Assembly: GCA_914767885.1 (NCBI GenBank) | Contig: CAJZBQ010000012.1 | Coordinates: forward strand, 186,001 to 250,000 | From: Blepharisma stoltei | Taxonomy: Eukaryota; Ciliophora; Heterotrichea; Heterotrichida; Blepharismidae | DNA: 64,000 nt | Direction: 5' to 3' | In this document: one piece after another, positions 51,201-63,083 of the stretch | Numbering within the stretch: the stretch's first letter is position 1 | Layout of the letters: every line of letters starts with the position of its first letter | The notes under the pieces: model-generated | Told to the model about the DNA's origin: nothing | The model's database searches: none | Seen by the model: only the letters and a program-made list of their open reading frames with translations | Program-made: the position numbers and the translations under genes

Positions 51201-54200
51201 GCATTTGGTATACAGCTAATGCAAGCTCCAGAAAAAGTATTGCAAGAGAGACATTCTTTGGCTTTGCAAAGTCTGCATGTTAAATCTCCAACACAGCCAT
51301 GGCTGCATCCTGTTTTGCAGGATGTGCAAGAAGATGGAAAAGTGCTTAAACTGCAGCCACTTAAACAGGTTAAATCTGCAGGGCAGCTAGTGCAGCCAGT
51401 CCCACAGCCAGATGTAGTCCAATCAGTTGTCGCATGAGAATTATCGTTATATATGTATAAGTTCCAAACGTATCCTTCCCAGCCATTAGCTAATGTTTGG
51501 TCTGCACCTAAAATCAAGTTTCCTGAAGCACTGTCTCTAAAGAAGCTTGATGTCCCTGATATTTGGGTGCTAGCTGAGATGCCATTAATATAAGACATAA
51601 TCTTAGTAGTGCCATCTCCCAAAATTTGCCCAGAAAATGAGAAAAAGTTCCAAGAATTGAAAATACTTGAAGACCCTCCTGAAACTGAAATTGTCGTACC
51701 GTCCAATAGTTTAATTATTAGTGTCGGGATTCCAGCTGCAAAGGTTATAGAAAGATACACTGACCCATCATATTTTGTTAAAAAGTAGCCACCATTTAAG
51801 CCCTTTATCCAAGAAGAGAGAGAAAAGTAAGGACTAAATTTGAAGCTAGAAGTCATATAGCTTGATCCTGTAAAGTAATATCCTCTTTGGATTGCTGGAA
51901 TAGGGTCATGAGTATCCCAGCTTGGGTATGTATTTGTGCTATCACTCCCAACAATAAATCCACTTACAGTATCAAGGCGAAGCTGATCAATAAGATTTAA
52001 ATACAATACAAGGGATGAAGATAAGTCACAGCTATGCGTCGCAGAGTTTTGTGTGTATCCTGTAGGGCAGCTGGGCTCACAAAGATTGTTTATATAGTAA
52101 TAAGAGCTCAAACAAGATGAACATTGGTAATAGTTAAGTCCAGTGCAAGCAGAACAGCCTGTGCTGCAAACTACACAGGAAAACCCATCTGATGATAAAG
52201 AATATCCGGTATCGCATGAGCACACAGATCCAGATGCATGAGTCACACAAGTTGTGCAAAGATTTGTTCCAAACCCAGTGCAAACACTGCAAAGCTTATC
52301 ATCGCACACATTGCATGATACTCCCCTTACACAGCCTAGAGAGCAACTGTTGCAAGTAGAGCATGTTCCTCCAGAGTTTTGATATGATCCAAAATCACAA
52401 GTTCATAAGCAAGTGCTTCCAAACCCTACTCCGCAGATATCATTATTTACTTGAGTGCTGAAGTCAGTAATTAGGCTATTCCACATGTTGAAATTATATA
52501 TAAACCCTGAAAAGTTGGAAGAAGTACTTTTGCCAATTAGAATAGTTTGAGAAGCAGCATCTCTAAAGATATAATTGCTTGTGCTGCTTGGAGTTCCTGC
52601 TACATTGTTGATATAAACTGTAGTTGTAGTAGAGCCTGAAGAGTATAAAATAGCTATTGAATAATATGACCATCCTGAGGAGCTTATTACTCCAGTCGTA
52701 ATAGTGGATGCGGATAAACTTGGACTCTCTAGAATAATTGTTGCAGCACCGCTAGAATTTATAATTAATCTATTTTGTTTTTCGAATAAATCTCCTGCAG
52801 TTTCTACATAAGCCCAAAACCCAAGTGAAAAGCTGTAAGATAAATAAACGTCAATATTTGATTCTAACTTTTCCACTTTAAATTTGGAAAAAAATATCCT
52901 GTTCCAATTTAAAAGGGGTAATGCTCTTTTAAAAAAAAACATTTAAATTTTTCTCTGTAAAATTTTTAAAATCTTAAAAAAATATAAATTGAGCATAATA
53001 CTGAAAACTTTATTTATATAAAGAAATAATTAAAAAAATAGAATCGAATCAGTGTGAAAGGCTGTTTAAATACATTCTACTTACTTTTTCTATTTAATTA
53101 GATCACATAAAACTAGATTTTAATCTTTATTTTTTTAAAAAAAACTAAAATTTTAAAAATATATAATTAAGCATCATATTTTGAATTTTAATTTATTTTT
53201 ATAAAGAATTAAATAAAAAATTAATCTATTCAGTGCTAAAACTGTTTAAATGACATCCTACTTACAATTTGTCTATTAAATTAGGTCAAAACTAATTTTA
53301 TAAAAATTAGTATTTTCATCAATAAAATTTTCTTATTAAAAATAAAATAGTTCCAATTTAAAGGGACTAAATACCCAAAAAAATCTAAATTTTACCTGGG
53401 TGAAGTAAGTATTTTCCACTTGAGAAATATAGCCCCCTCTTCTTGGCAGGTATAGGATCGCTGGCTTCAGGACTATTGAAAAACTGATAAGTTGATGAGC
53501 TTGTAGCTGTTGTGAATATACCATATGACCCTGCAAAATTCTGATCGAAAGATTGAGTTATAACTTGAGAAGAAACACTTGTGCAACTTCCACCAAAACC
53601 ATAAGGACACTCATGCAAGCAAACATTCCCAACAAGAGTTTCACCTGTTGTACAAGCACTGCAAAGAAAATAGTAAGTTCCCGCACACTGAGTACATAAG
53701 GAATCACAATATTCGCAACTTTGAGAAGACTGAACCCAGAATGCATTTGTATCGCATGCACAGACTCCAGTTGTTAAAGTAGCTCTGTCTATGCAGCTAG
53801 TGCAAGGTCCATCAAACAGTGTGCATTCTTTACATTCTTTCTGCAAGCACAGTCTGCAAGTTAGAGAACTCCTACATCCATATGGGGTGCAGCTTGAGTC
53901 GCAAGTTGTGCATCCACTTGAATAAAACGATCCAAAATCGCAGTTATCTGGGCATTTTAGCTCTGAAGGGCAGCTTGAACATCCGCCAACACACCCAGTT
54001 GTTTTTCACTCATCAAGATAATTCGAGTTTGAATTAAATACCTTTAAGCTTCACAAAAATCCAGTGAATCCATTGGCCCCAGACGATGCTCCAATCTTCA
54101 AATTTCCTAAATCAATGAATGGAGATGAGTTAGTGGACAGTTGACTTGCCGAAACAACTCCATCTGTATACAAATATATCTTCATTTTCCCACTGATAAT

Positions 54201-57200
54201 ATCACTTGTGAATGCAATATTGTGCCAACCATTAAAAAGATTTGAAGCTCCACTAACTGAAACAGTTGATAAGTCTTGAAGAGTTATCATTAAAGTAGGA
54301 ACTCCGCCACTTGACAATGAAATCTTGAACATTTCGTCACTTCCGTTAATTTTTAGCATTAAGTATCCAGATAAAATTGGCTTAATCCAAACTGTGACTG
54401 TAAAGTAAGTATTTAATATTAGGGAGGTTGATGCCATATAGGAATCGGAAATGAAATAGTAGCCACGGTATAGTGAAGGAACTGGATCAGTGCTTTCAAA
54501 TGCTGGATAAGTGTTTGTACCTGAGGAACCAACTTGGACTCCACTCACTGTGTCTAATTGGATTAGGTCTTGGAACTGAAGACTGAAAGAAAGGTTTGAA
54601 ACCAAGGTGCATTGATTATTTGTAGAGTCTTGGGTATATCCTGTAGGACAAATAGAGATGCAGAGTCCAGATATAAAGTAATACATTGTCAAGCAAGAAG
54701 TGCATTGATAATAGCTTGTACCAGAGCAGCCTCCACAGCCTGTAGTGCAACCCCAAACACATGAAAATCCATCAGCTGCTTGGATATAATTAACATCGCA
54801 TGAGCAGGCAGTTGCTCCTCCTCCTGAAGCATGGTTCACACATTGAGTGCATAATCCTGACCCAAACCCACTGCAAATTGAGCAAAGATGATCATGACAA
54901 ATATTACAGGAAACTCCCTGAGTACACCCTAAAGAACAGGAGTTGCAAGACTGGCAAGCTGCTCCATCATAGTAATCGCTGATATCACAAGGCCAGAGAC
55001 AAGAAGTAGATAAACTTGACCCACAAGGAACCGATAGTTTTGACGAAAAATCAGAGATAGCAGTGTACCATAAGCTGAAATAATAAATAAAGCCTTCAAA
55101 TCCAGAAGATGTACTTTTTCCTACATACAAAATATCAGATGAAACGTCTTTGAACAGTAAGTTTGTGGATAAAATTGGAGTTCCAGCAACATTGTTTACT
55201 GAGGTAACAGTTGTGGTTGAGCCTGATGAATAAGAAACTGTTAAGGACAAATAAGACCACCCACTAAAAGCTGTAGATGAAGTAGTGACTGTCGTTGTAG
55301 TTTGAGATGGGCTTTCTAGGATAATATTGGCTATTCCATTAGAAGCCAATTTAACTCTTGCTTGTTTTTGGAATATATCTCCATCTGTAATTGTATAAAT
55401 TCAAAGGCCAACTGAAAATTGATAGTTCATATAAATGTTCACATTGGCTTGCAAGTATTGCGAACCTGAAAAATACAGTCCTCTTCCATATGAAGGAACA
55501 GGGTCAGTAGAATCTGGGCTAGTAAAAAATTGAGAGGTGGAAGCAGAATTGGAGGTTGTCAATATCCCATAAGATCCTTGGAATATTGTATCAAAACTCT
55601 GGTCAATTATAGTTGATGTTGAGCTTATGCATGAGGGACTCGCTGTAAAACTGTATGGACATTCATTTAAACAGACAGTGTCAACTAAAACTTTTGTGCC
55701 TGTGCAAGCACTACACTCGAAATAGTAAGTCTTTAAGCAAATAGAGCACAAATTGTCACAAATTTCACAAGTTCCTGAAGATTGAATCCAAAAAGCATTA
55801 GCATTACAAGAACAAACACCTCCTGATAAACCTGCATTTGTGATGCAAGCTGTACAAGGACCATCAAATAAAGTGCAAGCAGTGCATTCCTTGTTTTGGC
55901 AAAGTCTACAAGTAAGAGTACTCCTACATCCATAAGGAGAGCAAGATCCATCGCACGTTGTACAGGATCCAGACGAGAAAAAAGAGCCGAACCCACAATT
56001 ATCAGGACAAATCAGCTCAGAAGGGCAATTCGAGCAAGATCCAGAGCAGCCTGAAGTTTGCCACTCGTCCAGGAAATGAGTGTTTCCATTGTATATTTTT
56101 AGACTCCATAAAAATCCAGTAAAACTGGGGGCTGCATTAGAAGATCCAAGATATAATATGCCAGAATCAATAAAAGGGTAAGCATTCGTTGATGCTTGAC
56201 TTGATATTAAGGATCCATCGGTATAAAAAAATATTTTAGTGTATCCGCTCGCGATGTCTCCAGTAAAAGCAATATTGTGCCAATTATTAAATAGACTTGT
56301 AGATCCTGTCAAAATCACTACGGATGAATCTTGAAGAACCACATTAATACGAGGCCATCCTGATGATGTGAACTGAATTTTGAAGATTTCCGATGGTGTA
56401 TTCAGTTTGAGGAAGAGATATCCTTGAGACGTTGCCTTTACCCAAATTGTAACAGTATAGAAGGGAGTGATTGTCAAAGAGCTTAAGGACATGAATGATG
56501 AACTAGTAAAATAGTAGCCGCGATAAATTGAAGGTACAGGATCATTTGAATCGGTTCATGATGGGTAAGCATTAGAACTTGAAGAGCCAACAGTAAAGCC
56601 ACTTGTTGTATCAAGCTTAATTCAGTCTTGTAGAGCAAGGGATACAGGATTACTTGAAGACAAAGTGCATAGGTGATTCGTAGAATCTTGAGTATATCCA
56701 GTTGGGCATGAGCTGAGACAGAGTCCGTTTAAGTAGTAATAGCTTGTTAAACAAGATGTGCATTGATAATAGCCTGTCCCTGAGCAACCAGCACATCCAG
56801 TAGTGCACGCCCAAATACAAGAAAAGCCATCGGCAGAAGCTATATAGTTGGTATCGCATGAGCAAGCAGTTGTTCCTCCTCCAGAGGCATGGGTGACACA
56901 TAAAGTGCATAAGTTAACTCCAAAGCCTGTGCATTGAGCACACAAAGGATCATAACAAATATTGCATGACACTGCTTGTCTGCATCCCAAATTTCCACAG
57001 CTATTGCATGATGTGCAAAATGAAGTTGCATAATATTGACCAATATTACAAGACCAAAGACAAGAACTGTCCAAGCTTGTTCCGCATGGAATAGCAAACT
57101 TAGATGAGAAATCAGTTATCGCAGTATTCCATAAAGTGAAATAATAAATAAAGCCAACAAATGTAGAAGAAGTAGAGCTCTTGCCAAGATACAAAACATC

Positions 57201-60200
57201 AGAAGCTGCATCTCTATAAAGATAAGCTGTATTTGAAAGAGTAGTTCCCGGTGCATTATTCTTATAAGCAGTAATTGTTGTTGCACCGCTTGTATAAGTA
57301 ATTGCAAAAGAAAGATAAGTTCATCCAGAAAATGCTGACAAAGCTGCAGTTGATACTGATGTAGCAGTTTGAGAATGATCTTCTAAAGTTGCTGTGACAA
57401 TTCCAGCTGAACTCAATGAAAGTCTGGTTTGCTTTTGTAGGACATCGCCTGCGGTTATTACATAAATTCATAGTCCCATAGAAACGCTGTTGCTAAAATA
57501 AATATTTGTATTCGATACTAAATACTGCCCTCCAGAGAAATAAAGACCTCTTTTATAAGCTGGGATTGGATCTAATGAGTCTGGACTATTCCAAAACTGA
57601 TATGTGGATGCTGATGCTGAAGTTGTAAAAATGCCATATGTTCCAAAGAAATTAGTGTCAAAAGTTTGATCTATAACGGAAGTGGAGGCTACTGTGCAAG
57701 AGGGACTTGTAGAAAATCCATACGGACAAGCGTTTAAACAGACATTTCCAACAAGGACTGCAGACCCACTGCAACCACTGCAAAGGAAATAATAAGTTCC
57801 ACTGCAAGTCGAACATAAAGCATCGCATAATTCGCATGTTGCAGATGAAGCCACCCAAAATGCATTAGAATTACAAGAACAAACGCCTCCTGATAAGCCT
57901 GCATTTGTAATACAAGCTGTACAAGGTCCGTCAAATTGTGTGCAGGTAGTGCATTCTCGGTATTGACAAAGTCTGCATGTTTCTGTGCTTCTACACCCAT
58001 AAGGAGAGCAAGATCCAGCGCACGTTGAGCATGACCCAGAAGATAAAAAGGATCCAAAAGCACAATTATCAGGACAAAGCAACTCAGAAGGACAAGTCGA
58101 GCAACCACTTGGACACCCAGATGTGATTCATTCATCTAAGTAATGAGTATTTCCGTTAAATATTTTAAGACTCCACAAAAACCCTGTAAAGCCATTAGCT
58201 GAATTTGAATAACCGAGATATAAGGATCCAGAGTCAGAAAAAGGAGATGCGGTACCTGAAACTTGATTTGACTTTAGCACTCCATCTGTATAAAAATAAA
58301 TTTTAGTATTTCCACTTACAATATCTCCTGTAAAAGCTATATTATGCCAGGCATTAAATAAACTAACTGTACCACTCAAAATCACAGCTGTAGAATCAGA
58401 AAGTTTAAGTGTAATAGTTGGCCATCCTGATGATGTGAAAACAAGTTTGAAAATTTCACTAGATCCATTTAGCTTAAGAAATAAGTTCCCTTGCGATGTT
58501 GCCTTCACCCAAATTGAAACAGTATAGAAAGGAGTGATTGTTAGAGAGCTTAAAGACATTAATGATGAACTCGTGAAATAGTAGCCTCTATAAATAGAAG
58601 GCACAGGATCAGTTGAGTCAGTTCATGAAGGATAAGTATTAGAACTAGAAGAGCCAACAGTAAAGCCACTTGTCGTATCAAGCTTAATTCAGTCTTGCAA
58701 AGCAAGGGATACAGGAGTAGTTGAAGACAAAGTACATAGGTGATTCGTAGAATCCTGAGTATATCCAGTTGGGCATGAGCTGAGACAGAGTCCGTTTAAG
58801 TAGTAATAGCTTGTTAAACAAGATGTGCATTGATAATAGCCTGTTCCTGAGCAACCAGCACATCCAGTAGTGCACGCCCAAATACAAGAAAAGCCATCGG
58901 CAGAAGCTATATAGTTGGTATCGCATGAGCAAGCAGTTGTTCCTCCCCCAGAAGCATGAGTGACACATAAAGTACATAAGTTAACTCCAAAGCCTGTGCA
59001 TTGAGCACACAAAGGATCATAGCAAATATTGCATGACACTGCTTGCCTGCATCCCAAATTTCCACAGCTATTGCATGATGTGCAAGATGACGTAGCATAA
59101 TATTGGCCAATATTGCAAGACCAAAGACAAGAGGTAACTAAACTAGTTCCACAGGGTATTGTAAATTTAGACGAGAAATCAGTTATTGCAGTATTCCATA
59201 AAGTGAAATAATAAATAAAGCCAACAAATGTAGAAGAAGTAGAGCTCTTGCCAAGATACAAAACATCAGAAGCTGCATCTCTATAAAGATAAGCTGTATT
59301 TGAAAGAGTAGTTCCCGGTGCATTATTCTTATAAGAAGTAATTGTTGTTGCTCCACTCGTATAAGTAATTGTAAAAGAGAGATAAGTCCATCCAGAAAAT
59401 GCTGACAAAGCTGTAGTCGATGCTGATGTAGTAGTTTGAGATGGATTTTCTAAAGTTGCTGTAACAACTCCAGCTGAACTGAACGAAAGTCTTGTTTGCT
59501 TTTGAAGGATATCACCTGCGGTTATCACATAAATTCATAGTCCCATTGAAACGCTGTTGCTTAAATAAATGTTTGCATTCGATACTAAATACTGACCTCC
59601 AGAGAAATAAAGCCCTCTTTTATAAGCTGGAACAGGATCTAATGAGTCTGGACTATTCCAAAATTGATAGGTGGAAGCTGATGTTGAAGTTGTAAAAATT
59701 CCATATGTTCCAAGGAAATTAGTGTCAAAAGTTTGATCTATAACTGTAGTTGAAGCAACAGTGCATGACGGACTAGAAGTAAATCCATACGGGCATGCAT
59801 TCAAACAAACATTTCCCACGAGAATCGCTGATCCACTGCAAGCACTGCACAGGAAGTAATAAGTTCCAGTACAAGTCGCGCATAAAATGTCGCATACATC
59901 ACATGTTGCAGTTGAAGCAACCCAAAATGCATTAGAATTGCAAGAACAAACACCTCCTGACAAGCTGGCATTTGTTATACAAGCAGTGCAAGGCCCATCA
60001 AATAAAGTGCAGGTTGTGCATTCCTTATACTTGCAAAGTCTACAGGTATCTGTGCTTCTACAACCATAGGGCGAACAAGATCCTGCGCACGATGAACAAG
60101 ATCCTGACGATAAAAAGTACCCAAATAGGCAAGTGCTAGGACAAAGCAATTCTGAGGGGCACGTCGAGCACCCACTAGCGCAACCAGTCGTTTTTCATTC

Positions 60201-62075
60201 GCTATTATAAAGAGTATTGTCATTATACACTTTAACGCTTCATAAGAATCCAGTGAATCCATTTGAGCTTGATTGTCTTCCAATATAAAGCATTCCTGAA
60301 TCTACAAATGGGGATGCATTAGAAGAAGTGGCACTAGTGACAGATGCCCCATCAATATAAAGGCTTATAACTGTCTTTCCACTTCCATTAATTGTACTTG
60401 TGAACGCTATGTTATGCCAAGCATTGAATTGGGTTGTCGATCCAGTAACTGTGACTGTCGAAGCATCATTGAGTTTAAGCGCAAGAGAAGGATAGCCTGA
60501 TGAAGTTAGGGTAAGGAGAAAAACATTAACAGTGCTAAACTTGGTTACAACGTTTCCTTGGGCAGTCGGATTGATCCACATAGTGACTGTGAAATAAGGG
60601 GATATTGAGAGTGAAGATAAAGTCATATAGTAGGTACTTGTAAAGTAATAGCCTCTATAAATAGAAGGAATTGGATCAGTCGACTCCCAGGTCGGGTAGG
60701 TATTTGCATTAGATGCTCCTACGGTAAGACCACTGAGGGTATCGAGAATAATTTGGTTCTGAAAAGCAATTGAAAGAGCAGTGGTTATGGAAAGCGTGCA
60801 AACCTTATTGGTTGAGTCTTGAGTATACCCAGCAGGACATGAACTGAGACACATTGTGGTTAAAAAGTAATAGCTTGATAAGCAAGAGCTGCATTGATAA
60901 TAGCTTCCTCCCGTGCATGTAGCACAACCTGTTGGGCAGCTTGTGCAAGTAAATCCGTCTGAGTTATAAGACCCTGGATTGCATGAGCACGCAACTGCCC
61001 CGCCTCCTGAAGCATTCGTGGTGCATGTAGTGCATAAGCCTGAAGCCCATCCTGTGCAAACAGCACAAAGAGGATCATTGCAATTGCATTTATTAGCTCC
61101 AATGCATCCATTTGTGCATTGGCTTGCACAAGATACACAGCTGGAGCCACTCCAATATTTTCCAAATGAGCAATTAATAAAGCATGAGTTTGTTCCTGAT
61201 CCACAAACAGCACTATATTCTGTTGCCCAGCCTGAGTAGTTTGTATTCCAAAATTTAAAGTTATATACCCAGCCATTAAAATTTCCGTTTGGCCCTTTTC
61301 CAATAATAAGTGTTTGGCTTCCTGCCTGATATCATCTGAGCAGCTGATCATTTGTAGTAGTTGTTTGATCAGCGACTGTATTCAAATATTGAACCATTGT
61401 CGTGTCTCCATTGGAAGAGGAATAAGAGACTGTATACGAAAGGAATCATCATATATTGTTGGATGTATTGGGGTTATTGCCTGTATTTATTGTTGATCCT
61501 TGGTTTCCATTTTTTTGCTCTAAAACAAGTCTTAATCCACCTTGCGCATTGACTCTTAAAACTTCATCTCCTGATCCTGGTTTTATATATAAAAGATCAT
61601 TGCTAGATGAGACGGATTTATATCATAAGCACAGAGCAACATTATAATTAGGATAAAATGCACCTGAGGTTGCTATGTAATCACCACCGGAAAAGTATAA
61701 TCCTTGCTGATAAGCTGGAATTGGATCTACACTTTCAGGACTCCAAAAGAATTGATAAGTTGATGAGCTAGTCGCTGTAATAAAAGGGCCATATGATCCA
61801 CTGAATAAAGGTTGATCGAAAGTTACGTCAACTACAGCATTTGTATTAACAGTGCAAGAAGGAGATGTAGCGAATTCATAAGGGCAATTAGGCAAGCAAA
61901 CGTTATTCAGCATTATTGTTGTAGACGGGGTAGTTCTGCATGTGGTGCATTGAAACGCTGTACCAGCGATACAGTTTGCACAAAGATCTTGATCGCACCC
62001 AGTTCCAGCACTAACTAGAGAAGATATATAAAGTAGCAACACAATAAATTTGAGAAAGCTTTTTACCAAAGACAT
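48272..62075 (-). CDS. Giant cysteine-rich/LamG-like repeat membrane protein (about 4410 aa)
   Basis: ATG 62075 opens with a signal peptide (MSLVKSFLKFIVLLLYISSL). One frame, with TGA as Trp, then runs for 13.8 kb. It alternates cysteine-rich blocks (CNSCSLGC, CDDKLCSVC, CTGCSACTG; EGF/furin-like spacing) with about 200-residue LamG/concanavalin-like blocks (YRGYYFTSSS, WHNIAFTGDI, FTGFLWSLKIFNGNTH). A 541-bp IES (TA 52865 to 53406) joins GKYLESNIDVY. Two 15-nt introns (49004-49018, 48932-48946) lie near the 3' end. The C-terminal part has at least six hydrophobic spans (GAIVAALPLVYFL, TIICLGVFIFSSVSPLLFFML, CTMLFMGLMSANLF). Removing 571 nt leaves 4411 codons exactly. It is likely a surface receptor or adhesion protein; the function is inferred from domain type only. 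Confidence 0.9.
48932..48946 (-). other. 15-nt intron in the giant gene (second)
   Basis: On the - strand it reads GTAATTTTTATTTAG. It joins CLGVF to IFSSVSPLLF inside a membrane span. Confidence 0.85.
49004..49018 (-). other. 15-nt intron in the giant gene (first)
   Basis: On the - strand it reads GTAAGATTTATTTAG. It joins LIGLLN to FSFGNMTQ. Retention would place TAG in frame. Confidence 0.85.
52865..53407. mobile_element. Family-E MITE/IES in the giant gene
   Basis: TA 52865 to TA 53406, 541 bp removed. Ends carry TTTCCACTTTAAATTTGG and, inward, TTCCAATTTAAAAGGGG; the right side has TTCCAATTTAAAGGGAC. The body contains two related blocks (about 53045-53125 and 53227-53305), each with CTGTTTAAAT and CTACTTAC, so it is internally duplicated. 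A similar block is near 44060-44245. The G/C-run ends of families A-D are absent. Confidence 0.8.
56613..59540 (-). repeat. Near-identical 2067-bp coding repeat within the giant gene
   Basis: The stretch from 56613 to about 57370 recurs from 58680 to about 59437 with very few differences; the offset is 2067 bp, 689 codons. It covers one cysteine-rich block and the start of a LamG-like block. Other repeats of the gene are much more diverged, so this pair is recent or has been homogenised. Confidence 0.82.
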
Positions 62076-62449
62076 AGATTCTCCTAATTATTAATTATAA
62101 GGTAAAATTACCTTTAAAGATAGATTAACATAATTTAAAAATGCATTTCTCTTGATTTTTGTCGAAATAATCTATGTCAGTTATATTTGGTTTCTTTTTT
62201 AGAGCTATATATTTGGCAAATTAAGTAAGATGATACTTTTAGCATTTGAGGAATTCTCTATGCACCCTAGTTCTCTAAATTGGAGAGCAGACAATAATTT
62301 TGTAAAAAAGAATAAGGTGGATCAGAATTTCTTATTCTTTTACTGGATATTTTACCGGTTTATCAATGAAATATGGGCTAAAAATTGATAGGATAATTTT
62401 CGTAAGCAAGTTATAGCTGTTGAAAGTACAACATACATAAAGGAATTTG
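62076..62449. other. Upstream region of the giant gene
   Basis: AT-rich, with no gene seen. It should contain the promoter of the giant gene. Confidence 0.4.
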
Positions 62450-62790
62450 ATCTCACAGCCTGAACAGTATCTTGAACAACTACCTGAAGCACAGCCTGAG
62501 CAGCAACTTGAGCAGCAACTTGAGCAGCATCCTGAGCAGCAACTTGACCCAGAAACTTGACCAGCAACTTGACCAGCAACTTGAGCAGCAATTTGAGCAG
62601 CAATTTGAACAGCTACATAAACTACATCATGAACAACACCATGAAAATCTATGTGATGTACAGCCTGAGCGGCAACTTGAACTACGCACTGAGTGGCAAC
62701 TTGTATCACAGTCAGAGAGGCAACCTGAACTGCAACATGTACAGCTATCTGAAGAGCATCTTGAACAACAACCTGCACAGCAAACTGGAC
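62450..62790 (+). repeat. Degenerate CAACTTGAGCAG tandem repeat tract
   Basis: About twenty imperfect 12- or 15-bp units (CAACTTGAGCAG, CAATTTGAGCAG, CAACCTGAACTG) run in one direction. One frame reads Gln/Leu/Glu-rich (QQLEQQFEQQFEQ), but several frames stay open on both strands because of the repeat, so coding is not proven. Confidence 0.7.
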
Positions 62791-62826
62791 AACATGGTCA
62801 AACAAAAGTAGGACTACTGGACATGA

Positions 62827-63083
62827 TACTGTGTAGTTGAAGGTATGAAGAAATGGCGTGAAGCTGGATTGGAGGTGGTAGGCTTGAAGAGGGTAAAGGC
62901 ACTGGACAAAAGCATAAAACAATATCACATGGAAGTGCTAAGAGAGAGAGCAGCAGGTGCAGCTAGATTGAGAAGGACACAAGAATTAAAACAGAGTAGA
63001 ATTACGAATTGATTAAAGCTTGATCCATAAGGATCGGTTAGGCGACTATACGTCGCTAGATTTTAGATAAAGATAAAGATATT
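62827..63083 (+). mobile_element. Possible 3' end of a LINE-like element
   Basis: After a TAG at about 62808, a frame reads MKKWREAGLEVVGLKRVKAL, then a charged stretch (MEVLRERAAGAARLRRTQEL), and ends KLDP-stop near 63030. A non-coding piece ends in GATAAAGATAAAGATA, a microsatellite tail like those of the SINE-like elements. No reverse transcriptase motif is present. The assignment is tentative. Confidence 0.35.

Noticed and set aside
50103-61239. Many + strand open frames opposite the giant gene
   Set aside because: They are shadows of the cysteine-rich repeat coding on the - strand and have no start context or family motifs.
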